DNA of 64,000 bases, taken from positions 1 to 64,000 of the forward strand of contig CALWJA010000099.1 of the NCBI GenBank assembly GCA_944380875.1. The letters are read 5' to 3'. Shown piece by piece: positions 26,054 to 34,184 of the stretch (the stretch's first letter is position 1; each line of letters starts with the position of its first letter). The position numbers were made by a program, and so were the translations under genes. Source of the DNA: an uncultured Clostridia bacterium. Lineage in GTDB: Bacteria; Bacillota; Clostridia; Oscillospirales; Acutalibacteraceae. The notes under the pieces were generated by a model. The model was not told where the DNA came from and ran no database searches. It saw only the letters and a list, made by a program, of their open reading frames with translations.

Positions 26054-26416
26054 ATGGCAAAATATCTCCACACCAACTTTAATGTTTGCAATTTGGAAAA
26101 AAGTCTGGCCTTTTATGAAAAAGCTTTGGGGCTCAGGGAAGTCCGGCGGGTGGAAGAACCCAACGGCGCTTTTGTTATTGTATTTCTGGGGGACGGTTCC
26201 ACCGATTCTCTTTTGGAGCTCACCTGGCTTCGGGATCATCCCCAGCCCTATGATCTGGGAGAAGGGGAATTCCATATTGCCTATCGAGTGGAGGATAAGA
26301 AAAAAGCCCATTCCCTCCATGAAGAAATGGGCTGCATCTGTTTTGAAAACAAAGAGATGGATCTCTATTTTATAGAAGATCCGGACGGATATTGGATCGA
26401 GATTCTGGATCGCTGA
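26054..26416 (+). CDS. Glyoxalase/VOC-family protein (lactoylglutathione lyase-like)
   Basis: 120 residues. It has two beta-alpha-beta-beta-beta units of the vicinal oxygen chelate fold: HTNFNVCNLEKSLAFYEKALGL at the start and YFIEDPDGYWIEILD at the end. The first His, a Glu in LLELTW, a His in GEFHIAYRV and the Glu in WIEIL match the four metal ligands of glyoxalase I. It would detoxify methylglyoxal as a thiol adduct, or act on a related small substrate. ATG 26054 gives proper spacing to AAAGGA; ATG 26045 is too close and the longer open frame upstream lacks a site. Confidence 0.9.
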   Translation: MAKYLHTNFNVCNLEKSLAFYEKALGLREVRRVEEPNGAFVIVFLGDGSTDSLLELTWLRDHPQPYDLGEGEFHIAYRVEDKKKAHSLHEEMGCICFENKEMDLYFIEDPDGYWIEILDR

Positions 26417-26454
26417 GAGAGGTTTTCCCTCTGCGGCGGGGCTCTTTCCAGCTT

Positions 26455-27228
26455 TTATTTCTGCTTTGTATACGTGAACCATTCCCCGGGCTGGGATATG
26501 CGGATGATTTTGTCTCTGTATCCTTCGGTCCGGGGATCCGTTTGTATGGATGCATAAACAGAGTAATCATCCCAGAAATGCATGGGGAATACTAACTGGG
26601 CGTTTACCGTGGTCATAAAATAATCCAGACCCAGGAGCATTTCATTTCCAAGACGGGGATCTACCGGCACAAAAGCCAGATCGATTTTTTCGCCCCGGAG
26701 AGAGTCTATCCGCTCCCTATACATCTGGGCCATATCCGGATTCCAGGGATCCGGCTCGTCTTCCCAATACCACCAGTTCATGTCTCCCGCGAAATACATG
26801 GTAAGGCCATCTGCATATACGAGATAAGCCACCCCTTCATCCGTGGAGAGCAGAGAGCGGACCGTTATGGGTGGAAGGGAACTTTCTGAGGATTCTTTTT
26901 CTGAGGAAAGGGAAAGCGGGGTGGATATCGTTTTCGTCTCGTTGGGTCCTATGGAAATAGAGCCTTTTCTCGGGCGGATATCATCGGAAAGAAGCAGAAC
27001 AGCCTGAGGAGATTTCTCCCGCAGGGAAAAAATCTTCCGGCTGAAATGATCCCCATGCCCGTGGGAGACGAAAATACAGCAGGGACTATCACCAATTTCC
27101 GGGGCGGGAGAAGTACCGTCCCAATCGAAAACCAGCTTGCGTATGCCTGTATCTATAAGAAATCCACTATGATGCAGGTATTGAATGGATACCTCTGTTT
27201 TGGAATGGTTATTGTCATATTCGGTCAT
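26455..27228 (-). CDS. MBL-fold metallo-hydrolase (UlaG-like)
   Basis: 257 residues. The metallo-beta-lactamase fold is shown by the motif SHGHGDHF (HxHxDH), a later Asp in YFAGDMNWW and a His in VFPMHFWDDY, which together bind two metal ions. A preceding YLHHSGFLIDTG matches the UlaG-like hydrolase subgroup (L-ascorbate-6-phosphate lactonase relatives). The substrate is unknown. It lies 62 bases after the HAD phosphatase gene on the same strand, behind the site AAGGAG, and may be cotranscribed. Confidence 0.9.
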   Translation of the reverse strand: MTEYDNNHSKTEVSIQYLHHSGFLIDTGIRKLVFDWDGTSPAPEIGDSPCCIFVSHGHGDHFSRKIFSLREKSPQAVLLLSDDIRPRKGSISIGPNETKTISTPLSLSSEKESSESSLPPITVRSLLSTDEGVAYLVYADGLTMYFAGDMNWWYWEDEPDPWNPDMAQMYRERIDSLRGEKIDLAFVPVDPRLGNEMLLGLDYFMTTVNAQLVFPMHFWDDYSVYASIQTDPRTEGYRDKIIRISQPGEWFTYTKQK

Positions 27229-27290
27229 AGGCTCAACTCCTTCCTATAGGTGAATACTGTCTGAAAATATGTATGCCGTGGAAAGTTCCT

Positions 27291-27980
27291 TCAGAAGCTG
27301 CCCGGGCCTGGGCGTTCTTTCAAAAGGGGGATAACCTGCGATAATTCCGGCAGGCAGCGGAACAGAAGTTTCTGAATTTCCTCTGTAGGCTCTATCAGAT
27401 CGGGAACCATAATAGGGTAAAGCCCGGCGCTGCTGGCGGAGCGGATTCCATTTAAAGAATCTTCCAGAGCGATGCATTGGTTCGGGAGAAGCTCTAGCGC
27501 CTGGCAAGCAGTCTGATAGATCTGGGGATCGGGCTTGGACCGGCTGACCATATCCCCGCAAAGGACAAAATCAAAATATTTTTCGGTATCCGTCTGCCGC
27601 AGGCAATGCAAAACCATTTCCCGCCCGCTGGAAGAAGCTACTGCCGTGCGGTATCCTTGTTCTTTTAGATATTCCAGAAGCGTATACAGGCCGGGCTTTG
27701 GGGGCACCGGATGAGAGCTTCTGTATTCTGTATGCAGCTTACGGAAATACGTAAGGAAAGAATCCACATCTATTTTTGATTTCAGGGAATCCCGTATGAT
27801 TTTTTCAGATTCTGCGGTGTTGACGCCCAGCATACTGTAGCCAATTTGGGAAATATCCCCCAGACCCCAGTCGTCGCCCGCCTGTTTCCATACATGCAGG
27901 AACATACTCTCTGTATCGAACATCAAACCGTCCATATCAAATACGGCTCCCAGAATAAGGGGACGAAAGCTTGCGTCCAT
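27291..27980 (-). CDS. HAD-superfamily hydrolase, beta-phosphoglucomutase/phosphatase-like
   Basis: 229 residues. Motif I is FDMDGLMFDTE, motif II Ser is in AVASSSGREM, the lysine region is GDMVSRSKPDPQIY, and motif III is CIALEDSLNGIRSA. The helical cap between motifs I and II is that of the beta-phosphoglucomutase/GS1 group. It should be a cytoplasmic phosphatase or sugar phosphomutase. A cre-like sequence lies 29 bases upstream of the start, which would fit carbon catabolite control. Confidence 0.92.
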   Translation of the reverse strand: MDASFRPLILGAVFDMDGLMFDTESMFLHVWKQAGDDWGLGDISQIGYSMLGVNTAESEKIIRDSLKSKIDVDSFLTYFRKLHTEYRSSHPVPPKPGLYTLLEYLKEQGYRTAVASSSGREMVLHCLRQTDTEKYFDFVLCGDMVSRSKPDPQIYQTACQALELLPNQCIALEDSLNGIRSASSAGLYPIMVPDLIEPTEEIQKLLFRCLPELSQVIPLLKERPGPGSF

Positions 27981-28008
27981 ATGGAATCCTCCTTTGCCAA
28001 AGAGTGTT

Positions 28009-28022
28009 TAAAAGCGCTTACC
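28009..28022. promoter_or_regulatory. Candidate catabolite-response (cre-like) site
   Basis: TAAAAGCGCTTACC matches the CcpA operator consensus TGWAAGCGNTWNCA at all fixed positions but two. It lies just upstream of the HAD phosphatase start and about 24 bases downstream of a minus-strand TATAAT (28051-28046), a position suited to repression. Prediction only. Confidence 0.4.
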
Positions 28023-28131
28023 GCAATTTTTTATGTTCTTTCTATATTATATTCTACCATAACCCTTTCCGTAAGGAAAGGAAAATCAGAAAAGGCACAG
28101 ATCGGCTAAGCAAGAGGAACAAATAAATATC

Positions 28132-28160
28132 TTGCGCAACGTTTCAGAAGAAAATATAAT
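28132..28160 (+). promoter_or_regulatory. Sigma-A promoter of the acetyltransferase gene
   Basis: TTGCGC at 28132-28137, 17-base spacer, perfect TATAAT at 28155-28160. The predicted transcript starts about 120 bases before the start codon. Confidence 0.6.
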
Positions 28161-28285
28161 TGTGGTATGGAGGAAGACAAGCTTTCTCTATAAAAAGCAA
28201 AGAAAAGTTCTAACCGGATTCTATCGGAGCAACACGAGCACTTGGAAACCATGTAAAAGCAAAAGACAAACAGGAGGAAATCAAA

Positions 28286-28939
28286 ATGGAGGAAACGATA
28301 AACCATATAGAACGGCGGGATAAGGAATTACCCTATATTTCCGATGAAAATGTTATGGCAGAGCAGGCCGAAACCCGAAAAAAGCTGCAAAAGTTCAACA
28401 CAATGGATACTAGCGATTTTCAGGGTCTTTCCAGCATGATCCGGCAAATTCTGGGGAAAACAGGGGGAAATATATTTGTAAACCCTCCGTTTTACTGCGA
28501 TTACGGAACCCATATTGAAGTGGGAGAAAATTTTTGCGCCAATTATAACTGCACCATTTTGGATGTAGCGAAAGTGATAATTGGGAAGAATGTCCTTTTG
28601 GCTCCCAATGTGGCTATCTATACAGCAGGGCATCCCATTGATCCTGTGGCGCGCAACTCCGCTTATGAGTATGGTATCGGCATCACGATCGGGGATAACT
28701 GTTGGATCGGAGGCAATACGGTAATCACGCCGGGAGTACATATCGGAAATAATGTGGTAATCGGCGCCGGCAGTGTTGTTACAAAAGATATACCCGATAA
28801 TGTAGTGGCAGCAGGGAACCCCTGCCGCGTTATTCGGCCTATTACGGAAGAGGATCGGTACTATTATTATAAAAAGCGGAAATTCCCTTCTGATACCTTT
28901 GAGGAAATTGAGAAATACAGAGCCAAAGAAGAGGGTTGA
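28286..28939 (+). CDS. Maltose/galactoside O-acetyltransferase-like hexapeptide-repeat protein
   Basis: 217 residues. The N-terminal Mac domain is followed by left-handed beta-helix hexapeptide repeats (IFVNPPFYCDYGTHIEVG, NCTILDVAKVIIGKNVLLAPN, GDNCWIGGNTVITPGVHIGN). The catalytic histidine is in IYTAGHPID. It should transfer acetyl from acetyl-CoA to a sugar hydroxyl in the cytoplasm. Its length is slightly above that of LacA/Maa (about 185-205). The ribosome site AGGAGG is strong. A terminator follows, so it is a single-gene unit. Confidence 0.93.
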   Translation: MEETINHIERRDKELPYISDENVMAEQAETRKKLQKFNTMDTSDFQGLSSMIRQILGKTGGNIFVNPPFYCDYGTHIEVGENFCANYNCTILDVAKVIIGKNVLLAPNVAIYTAGHPIDPVARNSAYEYGIGITIGDNCWIGGNTVITPGVHIGNNVVIGAGSVVTKDIPDNVVAAGNPCRVIRPITEEDRYYYYKKRKFPSDTFEEIEKYRAKEEG

Positions 28940-28986
28940 CGCCCGGTAGTGTTTTCTAGAAATTATTAGATGGAAAATATGCACAT

Positions 28987-29017
28987 AAAAAGGAACCGGT
29001 TTTTCCGGTTCCTTTTT
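28987..29017. terminator. Bidirectional intrinsic terminator
   Basis: AAAAAGGAACCGG and CCGGTTCCTTTTT form a perfect 13-bp stem with a TTTT loop. It lies between the convergent acetyltransferase and serine hydrolase genes. Confidence 0.92.
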
Positions 29018-29079
29018 GCTTTGTATGGGGATAGAGACTTTCAGCCGTCTATTCTATATTTTTCAGAAGATTTTAAAAG

Positions 29080-30240
29080 TTACAGCGTTCCATAGGCAAT
29101 AGCCCGGATACGATGATGATGGTAGAGCTCCTCGTTGGGGATCATCTGGTGCATGTAAATAGCCGAGAACTTTTCTTCCGGGCAGATGGAAGCCCAGGTT
29201 CCCAGCATACCGGTCCAACCGAATTCTCCCACGGGCGTGTTGCTGTTTCCCGCTCCGGGAGCCATCATAGTCCGCACACCGAGACCGTAACCGTAACCAT
29301 CCAGATAAGGATTGTGGAAATCCCGAAGCTGATCTTCGTTCATCTGGTTTGTGCGCATCAGGTCGATGGTATGTTTTCCTATGAATTTTTGTCCTTTATA
29401 GGTTCCGCCGCAGGCCAGCATCTGAGAGAAGGTCACATAATCCCGCAGAGTGGAGAAGAGGCCTGCGCCGCCTGCTTCATAGGGATTGTCAGGAGCATGC
29501 ATTTCATTGAACTGGGTTTCGCTGGGAACCAGTTTACCCTCGGGAGTTTTAGCATACACAACAGCCATTCTGGAAGGAATGTTCCCAAAGAAACGATAGG
29601 CTGTATCCTTCATGCCCAAGGGCTCAAAAATTTCTTCTTTCAGGAACTGCCCCACGCTTTTTCCGGATACTTTTTCAATAAGACCCGCTACCAGCTCATG
29701 GCCATAGCCATAGAGAAAATGGGTTCCCGGCTCGAAGGCAATGGGTACCTGGCTCATAGCCTTGATTTCCGTCTGCAGATCATATCTTCCATATTTTTCC
29801 CGCAGTTCTTTCTGCACTTTCATCATAGCGCGGCCTGTAACGCTTCCGGGGTTTGTATACGGAAGCCCGCAGGCCATGGAAAATACATGCTTTACCAGGA
29901 GAGGGTTTTGCGCTTTTTCCACGTATTCGGTTCCGTCGGGAGCTTTTTTTGCCACCATGGGAGAGGCGTATTCGGGGAAATACTCGCTGAGCGGATCGTT
30001 CAGAAGAAATTTTCCTCTTTCAAAGAGCATCATGGCGGCTGTGCAAATAATGACTTTTGTCATGGAGAACAGCCGGCATACCGTATCAGGGCCAAAAGGA
30101 ACCCGATTTTCTAGGTCGGCAAAACCTGCGTAATTCTCATAGACAATTTCTCCGTCTTTTGCAAGTGCACAACTGCACCCTGCCAGGCTGTTACTGGCAT
30201 ACTGCTCCATAAGAGCAGTTAAATCAGCATATGTAGACAT
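29080..30240 (-). CDS. Serine beta-lactamase-like hydrolase (class C/EstB family)
   Basis: 386 residues from ATG 30240, which follows GAGGAGG at 7-base spacing; a longer frame exists without a site. The nucleophile motif SxxK is SMTK near residue 57 (RLFSMTKVIICTAA). The second motif, normally Y-x-N, reads Y-G-Y in LYGYGHELVAGLI, and the third is GWTGMLG rather than KTG. This pattern fits EstB-like esterases and D-aminopeptidases more than true beta-lactamases. No signal peptide is seen, so it is probably cytoplasmic. An ester, peptide or amide substrate is likely; resistance to beta-lactams is not implied. Confidence 0.9.
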   Translation of the reverse strand: MSTYADLTALMEQYASNSLAGCSCALAKDGEIVYENYAGFADLENRVPFGPDTVCRLFSMTKVIICTAAMMLFERGKFLLNDPLSEYFPEYASPMVAKKAPDGTEYVEKAQNPLLVKHVFSMACGLPYTNPGSVTGRAMMKVQKELREKYGRYDLQTEIKAMSQVPIAFEPGTHFLYGYGHELVAGLIEKVSGKSVGQFLKEEIFEPLGMKDTAYRFFGNIPSRMAVVYAKTPEGKLVPSETQFNEMHAPDNPYEAGGAGLFSTLRDYVTFSQMLACGGTYKGQKFIGKHTIDLMRTNQMNEDQLRDFHNPYLDGYGYGLGVRTMMAPGAGNSNTPVGEFGWTGMLGTWASICPEEKFSAIYMHQMIPNEELYHHHRIRAIAYGTL

Positions 30241-30291
30241 ACAAATCCTCCTCTTTTTGTGGTTTTTATTGCTTTTATACAACTCCCTTTT

Positions 30292-30320
30292 ATTGTATTT
30301 TCTTTTGTTTTCAAAATCAA
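30292..30320 (-). promoter_or_regulatory. Sigma-A promoter of the serine hydrolase gene
   Basis: On the minus strand TTGATT (30320-30315), 17-base spacer, TACAAT (30297-30292), about 50 bases before the start codon. Confidence 0.55.
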
Positions 30321-30420
30321 TAGTTTTCGAAGGATATATAAAAAATATTCGGAAACAGCTATGGAGATAGGAAATACTACTTTTGTTTTCTGAGCATTTT
30401 TAGTATAACCAGAAATTTTC

Positions 30421-30462
30421 AAAAACAGAAAAGCAGGGGCAGCTTTCTAAACTGCCTCTGCT
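30421..30462 (-). terminator. Intrinsic terminator of the small minus-strand gene
   Basis: Read on the minus strand, AGCAGAGGCAG pairs with CTGCCCCTGCT (one mismatch) and is followed by TTTCTGTTTTT. It lies about 130 bases after the small gene ending at 30591. Confidence 0.7.
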
Positions 30463-30590
30463 GTGTCTGACCGGTGGAAACGTTTTATTTGCCACAAATA
30501 AAAAATTTTACATGTGTATGCGGATATTTTTTATACCGGTCTATATATCCGCATCGGGCTCTTGGAAAATTACAGGTTTACATTCTGTTT

Positions 30591-30797
30591 TCAGTCGCAG
30601 AGGCGTCTATCCTCAATACGTTTTCTCAGGATTTCTTCAGAGCCTCTGCTTTCTTTCAGAATTTCCAACTGTTCGTTTTCAGGCAGGGAAAGAAAATACG
30701 ACTGTCTGTCTTTGTCCAGGTCAAAAGGCTGGAGGAGAGGCAGATAACCAAGAGCGCTGTTGTCGTTGGTAGAAAAGAAGTCGTTGACTCCGTTCAT
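30591..30797 (-). CDS. Small acidic protein of unknown function (68 residues)
   Basis: ATG 30797 follows GGAAAGGAAGG at normal spacing, and a terminator lies downstream, so this looks like a genuine small gene although the frame stays open far upstream. The protein has no membrane segment. Its second half (YFLSLPENEQLEILKESRG then SEEILRKRIEDRR) is a charged helical pattern seen in small cytoplasmic proteins of Clostridia whose role is unknown. It is a single gene, divergent from a flippase. Confidence 0.7.
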   Translation of the reverse strand: MNGVNDFFSTNDNSALGYLPLLQPFDLDKDRQSYFLSLPENEQLEILKESRGSEEILRKRIEDRRLCD

Positions 30798-31155
30798 TGT
30801 ATATCCTTCCTTTCCGGAGGAATACAGCATGTTCCCCCGTCTCTTAGTATCTTTTCTTTTTCTGCCTTCAACCAAGGAAACTCCTTCCTGCCAAAAGAGG
30901 CAGAATGGGAATGCGATTGCATTTCTGGTAAAAAAAAGGTATAATAAGCAAAATAAGGTAATAAGGGTATGTATTTGCTTGGTATCATTGAGGAGTTTCA
31001 AAATCTTTGCGGGGTTTGCGGTAAAACCAGGCAAGGTTTTTTCGTATTGTTCGAAATGCAGCACGGGCAAACAGCTAGTTTTCTCCGATTTTCTTCGTCT
31101 TTTTCCAGCCGCCTGTGCAGTTGCGGCAAATGACTGATGGAATTGAGGTTTTGCT
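30798..31155. promoter_or_regulatory. Promoter and leader of the flippase gene
   Basis: 358 bases. A promoter TTGCAT (30917-30922), 17-base spacer, TATAAT (30940-30945) points right, giving a leader of about 200 bases before the TTG start at 31156. A 54-codon frame starts at ATG 30970 inside the leader but has only a weak AAGG site and no recognisable features. No riboswitch fold was recognised. Confidence 0.6.
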
Positions 31156-32583
31156 TTGGATAAGTATAAAAGACTGGTTTCCAATACGCTGATTTTTGCA
31201 GTTGGAACTTTCAGCTCGAAAGTTTTAGTATTCCTTTTGATGCCTCTGTATACGCGTGTGCTTTCCACAGAGGAATACGGCATCACCAATACCATTGTGG
31301 ATATGGGGAACCTGTTGATTCCTCTGATTACTTTAGGAATTGTCAACGCCATTATCCGGTTTGGCCTGGAAAAAAACATTCGCAAAAGCGATGTGTTTTC
31401 AACGGGCTTTTTTATGATTCTTCTGGGCGGAGTGATTCTTTTTTGTCTTCAGCCTGTTCTGGTTCCTATCCTATCTCCGCTAATGCAGCTGATGGAGATG
31501 TCGTCGGAACACGTTTCGCAGAATCTCCTGCTGCTGGTGGTGTTTTCTTTTACATCCGCCATGCGGTCTTTGTGTCATCAGTTTGTCCGCGCAAGAGGGA
31601 TGGTCAGGCTGTATGCCGTCAACGGCATTTTAAGTACAGCTTTGACAATTCTTTTCAATGTAATTTATCTTGTGGTGCTTCGCTGGGGTGTTGTGGGATA
31701 TGTGCTGGCTATCATAACCGCGGATTTTCTCTCCACATGTTTCCTCTTCTTCTGCGCTGATCTGCAGAAATTCCTCCGTTTCCGCGGCATAGATCTGGGT
31801 GTAAGCAGATCCATGCTCCGGTATGCTCTGCCGCTTATTCCCAATACGATTTTTTGGTGGATCATCAATCTCAGCGACAGACTTATGATTGCTGCTTTCA
31901 TGGGGCAGTCCTATAATGGCTTATATGTGGCTGCCTATAAGATTCCAAATGTGATAATCCTTTTAGCCGGAATTTTTTCTGATGCCTGGCAGATGAGTGC
32001 ATTTACGGAAATGCAGGGCAGAAATAAATTTTTTACCAAAGTGTTTAACACATATTCGTCCCTTCTATTTATGGCAGCTTCCGGTGTGATTCTGTTTTGC
32101 CGTGTGATGATACGGATTCTGGTATCCGATGCGTATTATGAATGTTGGAAGTATGTCCCCATTCTGGTAGTAACAACTACCTTTACCTGTATGGTGGATT
32201 TTATGGGAAGCATTTATATGACGGAAAAGAAAAGCCTTCATTCTATGGTCACCACAGCCATTGGAGCAGGGGCCAATATATTCCTGAATCTACAGCTTAT
32301 CCCCACATATGGAGTCAACGGAGCGGCAATGGCGTCTCTGGCAAGCTATTTCCTGGTGTTCTTTATACGGGTTCTGGATACCCGTAAATATGTGCAGATA
32401 CGGTTTCGTTGGCTGCAGCTTTGTGTGAACTTTATTTTGGTTATGGGTGAATGTTACCTTATGATAAAAGAAGTTCCTTTATGGATTCTGTGGTGTTCTT
32501 TAATTACGGTAGTTATGCTTCTGTTGAATATGAAAGAGCTCCTGGAGAGCGCTCGCAAAATTTTGCGCAGGCGCACTGCATGA
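31156..32583 (+). CDS. Polysaccharide/lipid-linked oligosaccharide flippase (Wzx/RfbX type)
   Basis: 475 residues with about 12-14 transmembrane helices. The start (LIFAVGTFSSKVLVFLLMPL then YTRVLSTEEYGITN) is the hallmark of MOP-superfamily oligosaccharide flippases. It would move a lipid-linked glycan unit across the cytoplasmic membrane. A TTG start is used, behind GAGG at 9-base spacing. No other glycan gene is adjacent, so its substrate is open; the locus at the left edge of the window is far away. Confidence 0.9.
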   Translation: MDKYKRLVSNTLIFAVGTFSSKVLVFLLMPLYTRVLSTEEYGITNTIVDMGNLLIPLITLGIVNAIIRFGLEKNIRKSDVFSTGFFMILLGGVILFCLQPVLVPILSPLMQLMEMSSEHVSQNLLLLVVFSFTSAMRSLCHQFVRARGMVRLYAVNGILSTALTILFNVIYLVVLRWGVVGYVLAIITADFLSTCFLFFCADLQKFLRFRGIDLGVSRSMLRYALPLIPNTIFWWIINLSDRLMIAAFMGQSYNGLYVAAYKIPNVIILLAGIFSDAWQMSAFTEMQGRNKFFTKVFNTYSSLLFMAASGVILFCRVMIRILVSDAYYECWKYVPILVVTTTFTCMVDFMGSIYMTEKKSLHSMVTTAIGAGANIFLNLQLIPTYGVNGAAMASLASYFLVFFIRVLDTRKYVQIRFRWLQLCVNFILVMGECYLMIKEVPLWILWCSLITVVMLLLNMKELLESARKILRRRTA

Positions 32584-32629
32584 AAATAGGACATTATAAA
32601 AAGTATCAAGGAAAGGCGGCGGTAAGCCA

Positions 32630-33316
32630 ATGGAAAAGAAACAGAAAAAGGTGTGCATTTTTGATCTGGATGGTACGCTGGTGAACAGCCTTTCCTCCAT
32701 AGCCAATTTTGCCAATGAAGCGTTGGTGCGCAGTGGATACAGAGCTCTTCCTGTTCAGACGTACCGCTATTTGGCGGGAAATGGGGCAGACGCTCTGATG
32801 CGGGGCATGCTGGAAGCCGCCGCAGGGCCGGGCCTTTATACAGAAGAAGATGTGCGCTTTCTGCGGAAAGTTTATGATCAGCTATATGAGAGTGATCCTT
32901 TGTGTAATCTGCAGGAATACCCCGGTGTCCTAAGTATGGTGCAGGGCTTAAAAGCTCTCGGATTGAAGCTGGCTGTTTTATCCAATAAGCCTCATAATGT
33001 AACAGAGGAAATTGTTCGCTTGTTTTTCCCTTCCGGAACCTTTGATAAGGTGTTCGGCCAGCGGGAGGGTTTCCCACGAAAGCCCGCGCCGGACGGTGCC
33101 CTCCTTATCGCGAGAGAATTGGGAGCGGATGTTTCCCAGTGTCTCTATGTAGGAGATACGGATGTGGATATGAAAACTGGTGCGGCAGCCGGGATGGAAA
33201 CGGTCGGTGCGCTTTGGGGGTTCCGGGATAGAGAGGAACTGGAAAAGAATCATGCAAGCCATATTGCGGCTTCCCCTGAAGAGCTTCTTCTATGGATTCG
33301 GGCAGAAAACAGCTGA
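32630..33316 (+). CDS. HAD-superfamily phosphoglycolate phosphatase-like hydrolase
   Basis: 228 residues. Motif I is FDLDGTLVNSL, motif II LAVLSNKPHN, the lysine lies in REGFPRKPAPDGAL, and motif III is VGDTDVDMKTGAAAGM. This is the Gph/PgmB-like group with a helical cap. The likely reaction is removal of phosphate from 2-phosphoglycolate or another small phosphoester in the cytoplasm. It follows the flippase by 46 bases and may share its transcript. Confidence 0.92.
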   Translation: MEKKQKKVCIFDLDGTLVNSLSSIANFANEALVRSGYRALPVQTYRYLAGNGADALMRGMLEAAAGPGLYTEEDVRFLRKVYDQLYESDPLCNLQEYPGVLSMVQGLKALGLKLAVLSNKPHNVTEEIVRLFFPSGTFDKVFGQREGFPRKPAPDGALLIARELGADVSQCLYVGDTDVDMKTGAAAGMETVGALWGFRDREELEKNHASHIAASPEELLLWIRAENS

Positions 33317-33383
33317 ATAGCATTGATTTTTTAAGAAAAATTATAGTATTACATAAAATGGATGCCAATTATATTCTTTTTCC

Positions 33384-33412
33384 TTGCAAAAATATCGAAT
33401 GAGCAGTATACT
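33384..33412 (+). promoter_or_regulatory. Sigma-A promoter of the small lipoprotein gene
   Basis: TTGCAA at 33384-33389, 17-base spacer, TATACT at 33407-33412, 44 bases before the start codon. Confidence 0.65.
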
Positions 33413-33456
33413 GGGCCTTGGGTGAATACCCAAATTTCGATTAAGGAATTTAGAAC

Positions 33457-33825
33457 ATGAAAAAGAAATTGGCATTGTTTATGGCAGTCGTTTTTTCCTG
33501 CCTCTTTTTGCTGGCAGGATGCGCAGGCGCCGGTGCTTCTCCGTTTGAAGGCACCTGGAAGCTGACCAAAGGGGAATCCGCTGGAGTGACTTTGGAAGCA
33601 GAGCTTCTGGAAAGCGCAATAGGCGAAATAACCATCACCCTTGAAAAAGACGGAAAGGCAACTATGGAGAGCACTCTTGGAGAGAGTGGCGAAGGAACCT
33701 GGGAAGCAAAGGATAACACAACCGTTGTAGTTACGGTGGATGGAGAAGATCAGGAAATGACCCTTGAAAATGGGGCACTTACCATGGAAGCTTCCGGAGC
33801 AAAACTTACATTTGAAAAACAATAA
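33457..33825 (+). CDS. Small secreted lipoprotein, lipocalin-like
   Basis: 122 residues. The signal peptide ends at the lipobox LLAGC (Cys23). The mature part starts with FEGTWKLTKGE and runs as alternating beta strands with repeats of the pattern GTW.../T.E.DG (ITITLEKDGKATMES, GTWEAKDNTTVVVTVDG, MTLENGALTMEASGAKLTF). It resembles small calycin-like lipoproteins of Clostridia. The role is unknown. It forms its own transcription unit between a promoter and a terminator. Confidence 0.85.
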   Translation: MKKKLALFMAVVFSCLFLLAGCAGAGASPFEGTWKLTKGESAGVTLEAELLESAIGEITITLEKDGKATMESTLGESGEGTWEAKDNTTVVVTVDGEDQEMTLENGALTMEASGAKLTFEKQ

Positions 33826-33838
33826 TTGGTTTCTTTTT

Positions 33839-33875
33839 AAAAACCGGCTCTGCGCATGCGCGGGGCCGGTTTTTT
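33839..33875 (+). terminator. Intrinsic terminator
   Basis: AAACCGGC...GCGC pairs with GCGC...GCCGGTTT around an ATG loop with a small internal mismatch, followed by TTTTTT. It ends the small lipoprotein gene. Confidence 0.88.
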
Positions 33876-34048
33876 GTGTATGGAGAAAAATTTCGCATTT
33901 TTCGGGTTAAATAGTGTCTGTTTTTGTCATTTGCTTTTCCTTATTCACATGTATTTGAACATTTCTTCGTCATACTGCTTCTTTTTCCGTTTTTATTCTT
34001 CAGCAAGCCCTTTGGTAAAGCAAATACTTCCATAAACAGACGGCGGGC

Positions 34049-34083
34049 TTTGACACAGATTGCACTATATGGGGCCGTATACT
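34049..34083 (+). promoter_or_regulatory. Spo0A-type promoter of spoIIE
   Basis: A perfect -35 TTGACA (34050-34055) and -10 TATACT (34078-34083) are 22 bases apart, too far for normal sigma-A use. Known Spo0A-activated promoters such as spoIIG and spoIIE of Bacillus have this 21-22-base spacing. TTTGACACA (34049-34057) matches eight of nine positions of the reverse 0A box TTYGACAAA and overlaps the -35, as expected for a Spo0A-assisted promoter. Weaker 0A-like sequences lie upstream near 33922 and 33965. Confidence 0.65.
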
Positions 34084-34184
34084 ATATGCGGAGAGGTGGG
34101 AAAATATGACAGTTTGCCCAGGCCTTTTTTGCAGGCCGGACATGCAGTCCCCTCTACTATGGTTAATTGGTATGAGGTGATCCT

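Noticed and set aside
29113-30114. 333-codon plus-strand open frame
   Set aside because: Antisense to the serine hydrolase gene, with no ribosome site.
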